Shown piece by piece: positions 1-9,301 of a DNA stretch of 64,000 nt (positions are counted from its first letter, which is position 1; each line of letters begins with the position of its first letter). The notes below the pieces were generated by a model that saw only the letters and a program-made list of their open reading frames with translations, searched no databases and had not been told where the DNA came from. Both the position numbers and the translations under genes were made by a program. The stretch comes from Rhodopseudomonas palustris (GTDB lineage Bacteria; Pseudomonadota; Alphaproteobacteria; Rhizobiales; Xanthobacteraceae), in the NCBI RefSeq assembly GCF_003591005.1, contig NZ_QYYD01000002.1, positions 1 through 64,000 of the forward strand, written 5' to 3'.

Positions 1-42
1 ATCACCGCGACGAGATCGCAGGTCGGAGGCAGATGCCGGCTT

Positions 43-127
43 CGTAGGATGGGTTGAGCGCAGCGAAACCCATCAACGGCGCGCTCTGCCTGAGCGATGG
101 GTTTCGCTGCGCTCAACCCATCCTACG
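43..127. repeat. Palindromic repeat, GTAGGATGGGTT family
   Basis: Long inverted repeat whose left arm begins CGTAGGATGGGTTGAGCGCA and whose right arm is its complement, with a short variable loop. The same element occurs at 311-395 and 46947-47029. It could form a strong hairpin in RNA or single-stranded DNA. It is a dispersed, non-coding palindromic repeat. Confidence 0.85.
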
Positions 128-129
128 TC

Positions 130-291
130 CTACACCGCAGGCTCCACCGCATGACTCCGCGCGAAATCGCCACCGGGGATCGAGGCAAGCAGCGCTTGCG
201 TATACGGATGCTTCGGCGCGTTGAACACCTCGCCGGCCGGACCGTGCTCGACGACTTCGTCGTCCTTCATCACCGCGACGAGATCGCAGGT
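130..291 (-). pseudogene. Duplicated C-terminal fragment of the peptide-ABC ATPase
   Basis: The minus-strand reading frame ending with the stop at 130-132 encodes about 53 residues almost identical to the C-terminus of the ATPase at 405-2036. It keeps the HPYTQALLASIPGGDF segment and ends in AVEPAV like the parent. Homology stops abruptly around 289-291, beyond which the sequence is linker and palindrome. The fragment has no ATPase motifs and no start signal, so it is a dead partial copy made by tandem duplication. Confidence 0.8.
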
Positions 292-310
292 CGGAGGCAG
301 ATGCCGGCTT

Positions 311-395
311 CGTAGGATGGGTTGAGCGCAGCGAAACCCATCAACCGCGCGCTCCGTCTGATCGATGGGTTTCGCTGCGCTCAACCCATCCTACG
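311..395. repeat. Palindromic repeat, GTAGGATGGGTT family
   Basis: Second copy of the 85-bp inverted repeat, lying about 10 bp downstream of the stop codon of the peptide-ABC ATPase gene (which ends at 405). In that position it could act as a transcription terminator or mRNA-stabilising hairpin, although no T-tract follows. Confidence 0.8.
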
Positions 396-404
396 TCCTA
401 CGTT

Positions 405-2036
405 CTACACCGCCGGCTCCACCGCATGGTTACGCGCAAAATCTCCACCTGGGATCGAGGCCAGCAGCGCCTGCGTATAGGGATGCTGCGGCGCGTTGAA
501 GACGTCGCCGGCCGGACCGTGCTCGACGACTGCGCCGTCCTTCATCACCGCGACCAAATCGCAGATCTGCGCGGCGACGCGGAGGTCGTGGGTGATGAAG
601 ATGATCGACAGGCCGAGCTGCTCGCGCAAGCCGGTCAAGAGCCTCAGCACCTGCGCCTGCACCGAGACGTCGAGCGCCGACACCGCCTCGTCGGCGATCA
701 GCACGTCGGGCTTCAGCGCCAGCGCGCGGGCCAGCCCGATGCGCTGGCGCTGGCCGCCGGAGAATTCGTGCGGCAGGCGGCCGCCGGCGGACGGATCGAG
801 CCCGACCAGTTCGAACAGTTGGCGCGCCTCGGCGATCGCCTGCCTGCGCGGGGTGCCGTGGATGATCGGGCCCTGCGCGACTAATTCCTCGGCCTTGTGG
901 CGCGGGTTGAGCGAGGCGAACGGGTCCTGAAACACCATCTGCATGTGGCGCGTCTCGCGCCGCACCTGCTCGCGCGGCATCGTCGCCCAGTCGCGGCCTT
1001 CGAGCAGGATCGAGCCGGAATCCGGATCGAGCAGCCGGATGATGCAGCGCGCCAGCGTCGACTTGCCGGAGCCACTCTCGCCGACGATGCCGAGCGTCGC
1101 GCCCTTCGGCAGCTTGAGCGACACGTTCTTGACCGCGGCGGTGACCCGCGCGCCGCGGCCGAGAAAGCCGCCGGTGCGGAACGTCTTCGACACCTTGTCG
1201 ATGCTGAGGATCGTCTCGCTGCCGAAGGCGCGCGGCGGCGGCGCGGTCAGCGGCGGCACGGCGGCGATCAGTTGCCGCGTGTAGGGATGCTGTGGCCGAT
1301 GCAGCACGTCATCGGCGACGCCCTGCTCGACGATGGCGCCGTGTTGCATCACCACCACCCGGTCGGCGATCTCGGCGACCACGCCGAAGTCATGGGTGAT
1401 GAACAGCACCGCGGTGTTGCGCCGGCTCTGCAGTTCACGGATCAGTTGCAGGATCTGCGCCTGCGTGGTGACGTCGAGCGCGGTGGTCGGCTCGTCGGCG
1501 ATCAAGAGCTTGGGATCGAGCGCCAGCGCCATCGCGATCATGGCGCGCTGGCGCTGGCCGCCGGACAGTTCGTGCGGATAGGCGCCGGCTGCGCGTTCGG
1601 GATCGGGAATGCGCACGTCGGTCAGCAGCGCCAGCACCTTCGCCTTGATGTCGCGCTTGGACAGATCGGTGTGGATCGAGAACATCTCGCCGATCTGGTC
1701 GCCGATCGTGCGCAGCGGATTGAGCGCCGTCATCGGCTCCTGGAACACCATGGCGATGCCGGCGCCGCGCACCTTGCGCATCTGCGCGGCGCTGGCCTGC
1801 GCCAGATCGCGGCCTTCGAACAGCACGCGGCCGCCGTCGAGCGCGACGCCGCCGGGGAGCAGCTGCATCACGGCGTTGGCCATGATCGATTTGCCCGAGC
1901 CAGACTCGCCGACCACGCACAGGATCTCGCCCGGCGCGATCGACAGCGACGCGTCGCGTACCGCGTGGCTGCGGTCGGCGCCGGCGGGCAGGCGGACGCT
2001 CAGTCTGTCCAGCGTGAGAACTGCGGGCGCGGTCAT
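405..2036 (-). CDS. Peptide ABC transporter, fused DppD-DppF-type ATPase
   Basis: Cytoplasmic ATPase of a dipeptide/oligopeptide (possibly opine or nickel) importer, 543 residues, with both nucleotide-binding domains on one chain. The first domain has Walker A GESGSGKS at 43-50 and signature LSGGQRQR at 157-164. The second has Walker A at 319-326 and signature FSGGQRQR at 425-432, with Walker B at about 446-450. Each domain ends with the HPYT segment of the oligopeptide ATPase C-terminal domain. The ATG at 2036 overlaps the TGA of the upstream permease gene (ATGA), which fixes the start. It is the last gene of a minus-strand operon with two permeases and a binding protein. Its 3' end has been tandemly duplicated downstream (1-404). 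The substrate cannot be read from sequence. Confidence 0.93.
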   Translation of the reverse strand: MTAPAVLTLDRLSVRLPAGADRSHAVRDASLSIAPGEILCVVGESGSGKSIMANAVMQLLPGGVALDGGRVLFEGRDLAQASAAQMRKVRGAGIAMVFQEPMTALNPLRTIGDQIGEMFSIHTDLSKRDIKAKVLALLTDVRIPDPERAAGAYPHELSGGQRQRAMIAMALALDPKLLIADEPTTALDVTTQAQILQLIRELQSRRNTAVLFITHDFGVVAEIADRVVVMQHGAIVEQGVADDVLHRPQHPYTRQLIAAVPPLTAPPPRAFGSETILSIDKVSKTFRTGGFLGRGARVTAAVKNVSLKLPKGATLGIVGESGSGKSTLARCIIRLLDPDSGSILLEGRDWATMPREQVRRETRHMQMVFQDPFASLNPRHKAEELVAQGPIIHGTPRRQAIAEARQLFELVGLDPSAGGRLPHEFSGGQRQRIGLARALALKPDVLIADEAVSALDVSVQAQVLRLLTGLREQLGLSIIFITHDLRVAAQICDLVAVMKDGAVVEHGPAGDVFNAPQHPYTQALLASIPGGDFARNHAVEPAV

Positions 2037-2866
2037 CGGCCCTTCAGCCTCGGGTTGAGCGCGTCGTTGAGGCCCTGGCCGACCAGCGACACCGCCAGCA
2101 CGGTGATCAGGATGGCGATGCCGGGGATCGCCGCGACGTACCATTGCACGCGCAGCACATCGCGGCCGAGCCCGATCAGATTGCCCCAGGAGGCGACGTT
2201 GGGATCGGACAGCCGCAAAAACGCCAGCGCGCTTTCCAACAGGATCGCCACCGCCATCACCACGCTGGCATAGACGATCACCGGCGGCAGCGCGTTGGGC
2301 AGGATCTCGCCGAGGATCAGCTGCAGGTCCTTCATGCCGAGCGTGCGGCCGGCCTGCACGAACTCGCGATTGCGCAGGCTGAGAAATTCGGCGCGCGTCA
2401 GCCGCGCCGGCGCCGGCCACGACACGATGCCGACCGCGATCGTCACCGTGGTCAGCGTCGAGCCGAACACCGCGACCAGCACCAGCAGCAGCACGAAGTT
2501 CGGCAGGATCTGGAACGCCTCGGTGATGCGCATCAGCACGGTGTCGACCCAGCCGCCGAAATAGCCGGCGAAGGCGCCGATCAGTACGCCGATCACGATC
2601 GCGATCACGGTCGCTGCGCCGCCGATCAGCAGCGCGATCCGCGCGCCGTAGAAGATCTGCGCGGCGATGTCGCGGCCGGAATTGTCGGTGCCGAGCAAAA
2701 AGCGCGGATTGCTGAACGGCCAGATCAGCGGCCGGCCGGCCAGCGCCAGCGGATCGCGCGGATAGATCCAGCCGGCGCTGATCGCCATGCCGATCACCAC
2801 GAGCAGCAGGATCAGGCCGACCACGGCGGCCGGGCTACGGAAGTAGCGCTTGATGGCGTCGGTCAC
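2033..2866 (-). CDS. Peptide ABC transporter permease, DppC type
   Basis: Inner-membrane permease of 277 residues from the binding-protein-dependent transport family. There is one hydrophobic segment near the N-terminus (about 15-33), then an extracytoplasmic stretch, then about five more segments. The EAA-type loop is visible as GRTLGMKDLQLILGEILPN. The region resembles DppC/OppC, including the typical FLLGTDNSGRDI motif after the first membrane segment. It starts one base after the DppB-like gene stops and its stop overlaps the ATPase start, so all three are probably translated together. It pairs with the 2868-3845 product to form the channel. Confidence 0.93.
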   Translation of the reverse strand: MTDAIKRYFRSPAAVVGLILLLVVIGMAISAGWIYPRDPLALAGRPLIWPFSNPRFLLGTDNSGRDIAAQIFYGARIALLIGGAATVIAIVIGVLIGAFAGYFGGWVDTVLMRITEAFQILPNFVLLLVLVAVFGSTLTTVTIAVGIVSWPAPARLTRAEFLSLRNREFVQAGRTLGMKDLQLILGEILPNALPPVIVYASVVMAVAILLESALAFLRLSDPNVASWGNLIGLGRDVLRVQWYVAAIPGIAILITVLAVSLVGQGLNDALNPRLKGR

Positions 2867-2867
2867 G

Positions 2868-3845
2868 CTACGTCCCCGCCGAGATGCGCGGGTCGAGCCG
2901 GGCGTAGAGCAGGTCGACCAGGAAGTTGACGGCGATCACCAGCAGCGCCGAGACGAACACGATGCCGAGCAGCGTATTGAGGTCGCGCTGCACCACGGAC
3001 TCGTAGGCGAGGCGACCGAGCCCCGGCAGCGAGAACACGCTCTCCACCACCACCGAGCCGCCCAGCATGGTGCCGGCCTGCAGCCCGATCAGCGTCACCA
3101 TCGGCAGCAACGCGTTGCGCAGCACGTGGCGGACGACGATGCGGGTCTCGTCGAGCCCCTTGGCGCGCGCGGTGCGGACGAAGTCGAGATTGAGCACTTC
3201 GAGCATCGAGGCCCGCATGATGCGCAGATAGATCGCCAGAAAGATCAGTCCCAGCGTCAGCGTCGGCAGGATCAGATGCGCGGCGATGTCCAGCGTCCGG
3301 GCGAAGCCGGTCGCGGCCGCGCCGATGTCCTCGAAGCCGCCGGCCGGCAGCCATTGCAGATAGACCGAGAACACCACGATCGCCATCAGGCCAAACCAGA
3401 ACGACGGCGTGGCGTAGAAGATCAGGCCGAGCGTCGAGATCAGCGTATCCGGCCATTTGTTGACGCCGCGCGCCGCGATCACGCCGAGCACCAGGCCGGC
3501 GAAGAACGCGAACGACAGCGACGCGGTCATCAGCAGCAGCGTCGGCGGCAGCCGCTCGAGGATCACGGTGGCGACCGGCTTGCCGTAGATCGAGGAGAAA
3601 CCGAGATCGAACCGCACCAGCCGCCACAGATAGTTGGCAAGCTGCAGCGGAATCGACAGATCCAGCCCGTAGAACTTGCGCAGCTCGCGCGCGGTCGCGG
3701 CGTCGCCGCCGCCCATCTGCGCCATCATCGCATCGACGGTGTCGCCGGGCGCGAATTGCAGCAGCAGGAAGATGCCGATCAGGATCAGCAGCAGGGTCGG
3801 GATCGAGGCGGCGAGCCGCCGCCCCGCGAGGCTCAGGATACGCAT
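2868..3845 (-). CDS. Peptide ABC transporter permease, DppB type
   Basis: Inner-membrane permease of 325 residues. The N-terminal segment (about 9-30) is the typical first membrane helix, followed by the periplasmic loop and about five further helices. The EAA loop reads RTARAKGLDETRIVVRHVLR, as in the DppB/OppB family. The gene sits directly upstream of the DppC-like gene with one base between them. A gap of about 600 bp filled with palindromes separates it from the binding-protein gene at 4450-6066. It may still belong to that operon, but readthrough past the hairpins could be reduced. Confidence 0.93.
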   Translation of the reverse strand: MRILSLAGRRLAASIPTLLLILIGIFLLLQFAPGDTVDAMMAQMGGGDAATARELRKFYGLDLSIPLQLANYLWRLVRFDLGFSSIYGKPVATVILERLPPTLLLMTASLSFAFFAGLVLGVIAARGVNKWPDTLISTLGLIFYATPSFWFGLMAIVVFSVYLQWLPAGGFEDIGAAATGFARTLDIAAHLILPTLTLGLIFLAIYLRIMRASMLEVLNLDFVRTARAKGLDETRIVVRHVLRNALLPMVTLIGLQAGTMLGGSVVVESVFSLPGLGRLAYESVVQRDLNTLLGIVFVSALLVIAVNFLVDLLYARLDPRISAGT

Positions 3846-4449
3846 GCGACTATATTGGCTGAATTGGCAGCGGGGTCGATCGAAATCGGCCGGCCGCGTT
3901 CGTCATTGCGAGTTCGGACCGACGGAGGCGTCGACGCGCTTTCGATGAAAGAACGCTGCCGCGCGAAAACCTCTCCCCGCGCGCGGGGAGAGGTCGGATT
4001 GCGCAGCAATCCGGGTGAGGGGGCGCCTCCGCACGCCTGAGCGCCTGCTATCCTGTGACCCCGATGCCTCAACAAACTCGCGCTCGGCCTTGCGGAGACG
4101 CCCCCTCATCCCACCCTTCTCCCCGCGCGCGGGGAGAAGGAGCAGGCCGTGTTCGCGGCATCAACTTGATCCAATCAAACTCGGACGTTGGCCAGCGCCC
4201 GGGTGACGCTGCGGACGCGGAAGACACAGACTTTGGAGGCGCCAGTATCAAGATAGCCTCTCGGAGAATTTGAGTGACTTCTTTCTTCCTAGGAGCACTC
4301 GGATCGGCGCTCCGCGCCGTCCGAGCACAGGCTCCGCGACGAAGCAATCCAGAAGCGACTTGCACTGCGCCCCTCGATTGCTTCGCGGAGCCTGTCATCG
4401 GGCGGCGCTACGCGCCGACCCGTTGGCTCGCAATGACGCGGGAGGCATG
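3846..4449. repeat. Intergenic region filled with palindromic repeats
   Basis: No credible gene is seen in these 604 bp. Two CTCCCCGCGCGCGGGGAG hairpins lie at about 3974-3992 and 4121-4138, each next to a gagggggcgcctccgc-type segment, and together they form a large inverted repeat. A degenerate GCAATCCAG/CATTGCGAG-family palindrome follows at about 4338-4437. The region separates the binding-protein gene from its permease genes on the minus strand. Confidence 0.7.
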
Positions 4450-6066
4450 TCAGGCCGAAAGCCAAAGATCGTGCCAGGTCGACGACGCCCAACGCGGCGT
4501 GTTGGAGTGATTGCGCGCCTTCGCGGTGATCACCGTGACGAACAATTGCTCGATCGGCATCCAGATCGGCAGCTCGGTGTTGGCGCGGGTGACGAAGTCG
4601 GCATACAGCGCCTTGCGCTTGACCGGATCGACTTCAGTCGCGGCATCATCGATGATCTTGTCGATCGTGGGGTCTTCCCAGCCCCACTGGTTGGTCCACG
4701 GCGCGCCCTTGGGCTGGCCGGAGCGGTACCACACCGTGGTCGAGACTGCCGGATCGTTGCGATACTGGTGCCAGCCGGTGGCCAGGTCGAAGGCGTGGTC
4801 GTCATAGACCTGCTTGAGAAAGCCGCCGCCGTCGTTGCGCACAACCTCCACCTGAATGCCGACCTCGCCCAGCGACTGCTGGATGAAGGTCGCCCACAGC
4901 GAGATGTCCTCGCCCCAGGGCGCCGGCAGCAGCCGCAGCGACAGCCGGTTGCCGCCGGCGCCGGGCTTGAGGCCGGCCTCGTCGAGCAGCGCGATCGCCT
5001 TCTTCTTGTCGTAGGGGTATTGCGGCGTGTTCGGGCCCGGATAGAAGTCGGTCGAGGTCGAAGGGATCGGGCCGGTGCCGAGCTTGGCGAAATCGCCGAG
5101 GAAGTTCTCGATGAAGAACGGCACGTTGATGGCGTGCGCAATCGCGCGGCGGACGCGGATGTCCGACAGCTCCTTGCGGCGGAAATTGAACTCGATGGTG
5201 TTGGTGCGGGCGTTGCCCTCGTTGCCCTTGGTCGAGACGATGAAGCGCTTGTCCTTGCCGAGCCGCGCCATGTCGGAGATCGTCAGGCCCGAGAACGGGC
5301 TGAGCTGCAGCCCGCCGGCCTCGAGCTGCGCCGCCGCGGCGGCGCGGTCGGTGATCACCTTCCAGACGATGCGGTCAAGATAGGGCGCATTCGGCCGCCA
5401 GTAATTGTCGTTGCGGTCGGCGATGATGTACTGGCCGCGCTCGTATTTGTTGAACTTGAACGGGCCGGTGCCGACCGGCGCGAGGTTGGCCGGGTTCTGC
5501 CGGATGTCGCCGGTCTCGTAGATGTGCTTGGCCGAGATGTAGCCGAGGTCCGGCAGCGCGCGCAGCAACAGATTGAGCGGCATCGGCCGCTCGTAGCGGA
5601 AGATCGCGGTCTGCGGATCGGGCGTGTCGACCGCGGTGAGGAACAGCTGCAGCGTCGATCCGTAGTTGAGGATCTTCTTCCACATGTTCATCGCCGTGAA
5701 GGCGACGTCCTCGGACGTGAACGGCTTGCCGTCGTGCCAGGTCACGCCCTTGCGCAGCTTGAACGTGATGGTCTTGCCGTCCGGCGTCGATTCCCAGCTC
5801 TCCGCCAGCACGCCGACCGGATTGCCCGCGGCATCGAGATCGACCAGCGGCTCCTGGATCTTGCCGCCGATGATGTAGACGCCGGTCGAGGCCTGCAGGC
5901 TCGGATTGAGCTGGCGCTGCTCGGCGCCGTAATGGACGTTGAACACGCCGCCCTTGCGCGGCGTCTCCTGCGCGAAGGCGCGCATCGGATTGATCACATT
6001 GGCGGCGATCGCGGCCGACGTCAGCAAAATAGTGCGGCGATTGATCTCGAAGCGCGACAAGGCCAT
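4450..6066 (-). CDS. Peptide ABC transporter substrate-binding protein (family 5)
   Basis: Periplasmic solute-binding protein of 538 residues, SBP family 5 (DppA/OppA type). The N-terminus has an NRRTILL segment followed by a hydrophobic stretch ending near AFAQ at about 29-33, which fits a signal peptide, possibly Tat-dependent. The family signature area is seen as LAESWESTPDGKTITFKLRKG around residues 86-107, split here by one indel relative to the consensus. It delivers peptide-like ligand to the permeases at 2033-3845. It is the first gene of the minus-strand cluster. The ligand cannot be predicted: family 5 also includes nickel, opine and glutathione binders. Confidence 0.92.
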   Translation of the reverse strand: MALSRFEINRRTILLTSAAIAANVINPMRAFAQETPRKGGVFNVHYGAEQRQLNPSLQASTGVYIIGGKIQEPLVDLDAAGNPVGVLAESWESTPDGKTITFKLRKGVTWHDGKPFTSEDVAFTAMNMWKKILNYGSTLQLFLTAVDTPDPQTAIFRYERPMPLNLLLRALPDLGYISAKHIYETGDIRQNPANLAPVGTGPFKFNKYERGQYIIADRNDNYWRPNAPYLDRIVWKVITDRAAAAAQLEAGGLQLSPFSGLTISDMARLGKDKRFIVSTKGNEGNARTNTIEFNFRRKELSDIRVRRAIAHAINVPFFIENFLGDFAKLGTGPIPSTSTDFYPGPNTPQYPYDKKKAIALLDEAGLKPGAGGNRLSLRLLPAPWGEDISLWATFIQQSLGEVGIQVEVVRNDGGGFLKQVYDDHAFDLATGWHQYRNDPAVSTTVWYRSGQPKGAPWTNQWGWEDPTIDKIIDDAATEVDPVKRKALYADFVTRANTELPIWMPIEQLFVTVITAKARNHSNTPRWASSTWHDLWLSA

Positions 6067-6202
6067 GCGGTCTCCTGGCAGGAATGGGGCGGGCGGGACT
6101 ATCAGACGATACGATGCCGCCGCCGATCAAGCCATTTTCAATTTGCGCACCGGCCGGCAAGTTTGTGTCGCCGCGGTCCGAGCCGCGGCGACGACCGCCG
6201 CC

Positions 6203-8131
6203 TCAGATATGAGCGGCGAGGTCGACGAGTTCGCCGACCAATATGCCGCTGCTCGCCAGCATGGCCTCGACCTGATCGGCCGCTTCGGCCACGCTGTGCG
6301 CCGAAGTGTCGATCGTCAGTTCGCTGGCGACCGGCGGCTGATAGTCGTTGCCGATGCCGGTGAAGTTCTGCAGCGCGCCGGCGCGCGCCTTGGCATAGTG
6401 GCCCTTCGGGTCGCGCTGCTCGCAGACCTCCGCCGGCGTTGCGACGTAGATCTCGCGGAAATGCTCGCCGGCGATGCGGCGCGCGGCGGCACGATCGTCC
6501 AGTGCCGGAGACACCGCGGCGACGATCGCCACGTGGCCGTTGGCGGCGAGGTGTGCGGCAATCTCGGCGAGGCGGCGGATATTCTCGGCGCGGTCTTCCG
6601 GCGAGAAGCCGAGGTCGCTGTTGAGCCCGGCGCGCAGCGTGTCGCCGTCGAGCAGGATCGGCGAGCCGCCGCGGTCGAACAGCCGCCGCTCGATCGCCTT
6701 GGCGAGCGTCGACTTGCCGGAGCCGGGCAGGCCGGTGAACCACAGCACCGCGCCGGTGTGGCGGAAGCGGGCGGCGCGTTCTTCGGGCCGCAGTGCGGAC
6801 TCCACCGGCACGATGTCGGCGGTGGCGGCGCGCTGGCCGGCGTCGACGCTGAGCACCAGGCCGCCGCCGGCAATGCGGCCGCCGACCTCGATCACCAGCC
6901 GCCCGGTGCGCGGAAAGGTTTCGGCCGGGTCTGCCGCGACCGGCTGCGCCAGCGACAGGTCGATTTCGCCGACATGATTGCGGGCGATCGCCTTGGCGGC
7001 GACGCTGCCGAGATCGCCGGGATCGACCGCCTTTTCGATCGCCACCACGGTGGCGCGCGTCTCGCGGGTGCCGAGCCGCACCAGGATTGAGGCGCCGGCC
7101 TCGAGCGGCTGATCGTGCAACCAGAAGATGCGGGCACGCAGCCGCCGTGTATCACGCGGCGCCGAGCCCGCATGGGCGATGACGTCGCCTCGCTCGACGA
7201 ACAATTCGCGGTCGAGCGTGATGCCGACCGAGCGGCCGGCGCCCTGCGGCCCGGCCACCGGTGTCACCGGCCAGCTCTCGACGCTCTTGATCCTGGCGAT
7301 CTTGCCGGCCGGCATAATGACGATGTCGTCGCCCGCCTGCAGGCGCCCGGATTCGATCCGGCCAGCGACGATGCGGCGGTCGTCGAATTTGTAGATCGCC
7401 TGCACCGGGAGCCGCAGCGCCAGCTGATCGAGCGGCTGCGACGGCGTCAGCGCGTCGAGCGCCTCGACCACGGTCGGGCCTTGGTACCAGCGGATATTGT
7501 CGGTGCGCTCGGCGACGCCGTCGCCGTCGCGCGCCGAGATCGGAATCACCGCGGTCGGCGTCACGCCGAGCGAGGTGAGATGGTCGGTGATCTCGTCGCT
7601 GATCGCCTTGAAACGATCGGCCGAGAAGTCGACGCGGTCCATCTTGTTGACCACGACGGCGACCTGCTTGATGCCGAGCAGATGCAGCAAATAGCCGTGC
7701 CGCCGAGTCTGGTCGCGCACGCCTTCCAGCGCGTCGATGATCAGCACCGCGCCGTCGGCCTGCGAGGCGCCGGTGATCATGTTGCGCAGGAATTCGGCGT
7801 GGCCGGGCGCGTCGATCAGCACGACGTCGCGCGAGCGGGTGCGGAACGAGATCTGCGTGGTGTCGATGGTGATGCCCTGGTCGCGCTCGGTCTGCAGCGC
7901 GTCGAGCAGGAACGACCATTCGAACGGCATGCCGCGCCGGGCGCTGACCGCCTTCAGCATTTCCAGCTTGCCGTCCGGCAGCGAGCCGGTCTCGTGCAGC
8001 AGCCGGCCGACCAGCGTCGACTTGCCGTGGTCGACATGGCCGACGATGACGATGCGGACCAGCGGCCGCGTGGTGCCGTTCGGCGTGGTGAGAGAGGCGG
8101 GCGAAACCGCGAGGTTCATGGCATCACTCAT
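6203..8131 (-). CDS. cysNC: Bifunctional sulfate adenylyltransferase subunit 1 / APS kinase
   Basis: A 642-residue fusion. Residues 1 to about 450 are the GTPase subunit of ATP sulfurylase: P-loop GHVDHGKS 31-38, DAPGH 107-111, NKMD 162-165, followed by two beta-barrel domains. Residues from about 455 are APS kinase, with P-loop GLPGSGKS 467-474 and the [12 protein letters not shown] segment holding the serine (510) equivalent to the phosphoserine of CysC. With CysD it makes APS from sulfate and ATP, and the kinase domain makes PAPS. It starts 15 bp after the cysD stop, so the two are cotranscribed. This is the NodQ/CysNC architecture common in rhizobia and relatives. The M at residue 5 is a possible alternative start. 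Confidence 0.96.
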   Translation of the reverse strand: MSDAMNLAVSPASLTTPNGTTRPLVRIVIVGHVDHGKSTLVGRLLHETGSLPDGKLEMLKAVSARRGMPFEWSFLLDALQTERDQGITIDTTQISFRTRSRDVVLIDAPGHAEFLRNMITGASQADGAVLIIDALEGVRDQTRRHGYLLHLLGIKQVAVVVNKMDRVDFSADRFKAISDEITDHLTSLGVTPTAVIPISARDGDGVAERTDNIRWYQGPTVVEALDALTPSQPLDQLALRLPVQAIYKFDDRRIVAGRIESGRLQAGDDIVIMPAGKIARIKSVESWPVTPVAGPQGAGRSVGITLDRELFVERGDVIAHAGSAPRDTRRLRARIFWLHDQPLEAGASILVRLGTRETRATVVAIEKAVDPGDLGSVAAKAIARNHVGEIDLSLAQPVAADPAETFPRTGRLVIEVGGRIAGGGLVLSVDAGQRAATADIVPVESALRPEERAARFRHTGAVLWFTGLPGSGKSTLAKAIERRLFDRGGSPILLDGDTLRAGLNSDLGFSPEDRAENIRRLAEIAAHLAANGHVAIVAAVSPALDDRAAARRIAGEHFREIYVATPAEVCEQRDPKGHYAKARAGALQNFTGIGNDYQPPVASELTIDTSAHSVAEAADQVEAMLASSGILVGELVDLAAHI

Positions 8132-8146
8132 GGTCGGAATTGTTAC

Positions 8147-9022
8147 TTACAGATAGCCGGCGACGCGCAGACGCTCGAAGGCGTCCTCGGTCTCGTGGTC
8201 GAGCGCGCGGCCGGCGCGCTCCGGCACCTTGGTGGTCTGCAGTTCGTGCAGGATCTCGTCGATCGACGAGGCGGTCGACGCCACCGGAAAGGTGATGTCC
8301 TGATCGCCGAGCGAGCGATAGCGCTTGCCGTTCTGCGACAGATACAGCGGGATGATCGGGATGTTCTCGCGCTTGGTGTAGGCCCAGATATCCGCCTCGG
8401 TCCAATGCAGGATCGGGTGGATACGCAGATGCGCGCCGGGCGGCGGCGAGGCGTTGAACTGATCCCAGAACTCCGGCGGCTGATCGCGCACGTCCCATCC
8501 GCCTTCCGTGCCGCGCGGCGAGAACACGCGCTCCTTGGCGCGGGTCGCTTCCTCGTCGCGGCGGATGCCGGCGATCAGTCCGTCGAAGCCGTATTTGGCG
8601 AGCGCCATTTTCAGGCCCTCGGTCTTGCGCGCCGCGGAGCGCGCCGCCGGCGGCAACGTCGGATCGACGCTGTCGATCGGCGGGCAGGGGTCGACGCGCA
8701 GATCGAGATCCCACTCCTTCGCGTAGTGTTCGCGGAAGGCGTACATTTCCGGAAATTTCTTGCCGGTGTCGACATGCAGCGCCGGGAACGGCACCTTGCC
8801 GAAGAACGCCTTGCGGGCCAGCCAGATCATCACATTGGAGTCTTTGCCGAGCGACCACAGCAGCGCCAGCTTCTTCAGCCGGGCGAAGCCCTCACGCAAA
8901 ATGTAGATGCTCTGCGCCTCGAGCGCGTCGAGGTGGTCCATTGGGGGCAATGCGTCCCGTGGCGGAAGATCGGGCAGGGACGCCGGTTGCGCGGCGCGAA
9001 GTTCGGGTGCGGCGAGGGTCAT
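8147..9022 (-). CDS. cysD: Sulfate adenylyltransferase subunit 2
   Basis: Catalytic subunit of ATP sulfurylase (PP-loop superfamily), 291 residues from the chosen start. The PP-loop is seen as SLGKDSNVM near residue 56. The C-terminal region carries YRSLGDQDIT and ends in the typical AGYL. The reading frame is open a further 35 codons upstream. The ATG at 9022 is chosen because a GGGAG ribosome-binding site lies 7 nt before it and the extra codons look non-coding. It is the first gene of the minus-strand cysD-cysNC operon, divergent from cysH, and probably shares the 9143-9224 control region with it. Confidence 0.95.
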   Translation of the reverse strand: MTLAAPELRAAQPASLPDLPPRDALPPMDHLDALEAQSIYILREGFARLKKLALLWSLGKDSNVMIWLARKAFFGKVPFPALHVDTGKKFPEMYAFREHYAKEWDLDLRVDPCPPIDSVDPTLPPAARSAARKTEGLKMALAKYGFDGLIAGIRRDEEATRAKERVFSPRGTEGGWDVRDQPPEFWDQFNASPPPGAHLRIHPILHWTEADIWAYTKRENIPIIPLYLSQNGKRYRSLGDQDITFPVASTASSIDEILHELQTTKVPERAGRALDHETEDAFERLRVAGYL

Positions 9023-9142
9023 GTACAGGCTCCCGGCAAGACGGGTCCGGATCGATCCGGACCCTCGTTGTCGCGCGGCCGAGACGGCGTCATTATCGTG
9101 AGGAGAACGAACATCTCTGCGGCGCATAGATAGGGGATGGAA

Positions 9143-9224
9143 TTTCTACGGTGGAAGCCCCCGACAGAAAGAATAATTTTCTATCGATCTGGCTTGTAAG
9201 ATACATAGATAGAAAATATTTCTA
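9143..9224. promoter_or_regulatory. cysD/cysH divergent control region with repeated TTTCTA palindromes
   Basis: This short AT-rich patch lies between the divergent sulfate genes. TTTCTA occurs at 9143-9148, 9178-9183 and 9219-9224, and its complement TAGAAA at 9210-9215. TTTTCTATC (9177-9185) and GATAGAAAA (9208-9216) form a perfect 9-bp inverted repeat with a 22-bp spacer, and TAGAAA-ATA-TTTCTA (9210-9224) is a second perfect palindrome. This is what an operator for a sulfur-responsive regulator would look like. The regulator is not identified and is not encoded next to it. Confidence 0.6.
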
Positions 9225-9301
9225 TTCAATCCTTGATCGGTCACTTCGTGCCGCGGTGCGGTGATGGCAGTCGAACCGGCCGTGCAGAAAGTCATTCGGG
9301 A

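Larger units (their letters stand above)
1..404. repeat. Tandem units: duplicated gene 3' end plus palindrome
   Basis: A unit of about 268-275 bp is repeated. Each full unit carries about 160 bp copied from the 3' end of the neighbouring peptide-ABC ATPase gene, a linker of about 20 bp, and an 85-bp palindrome. The bases at 1-21 recur at 269-289 and, up to the divergence point, at 544-562 inside the intact gene. The second unit differs from the first by a 7-bp insertion near 396-402. The array is cut by the left edge of the window, so the copy number is unknown. There is no intact gene in this stretch. Confidence 0.85.

Noticed and set aside
1-404. Insertion sequence at the left edge
   Set aside because: No transposase frame and no terminal repeats with a target duplication. 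The content is a duplicated gene end plus a palindrome.
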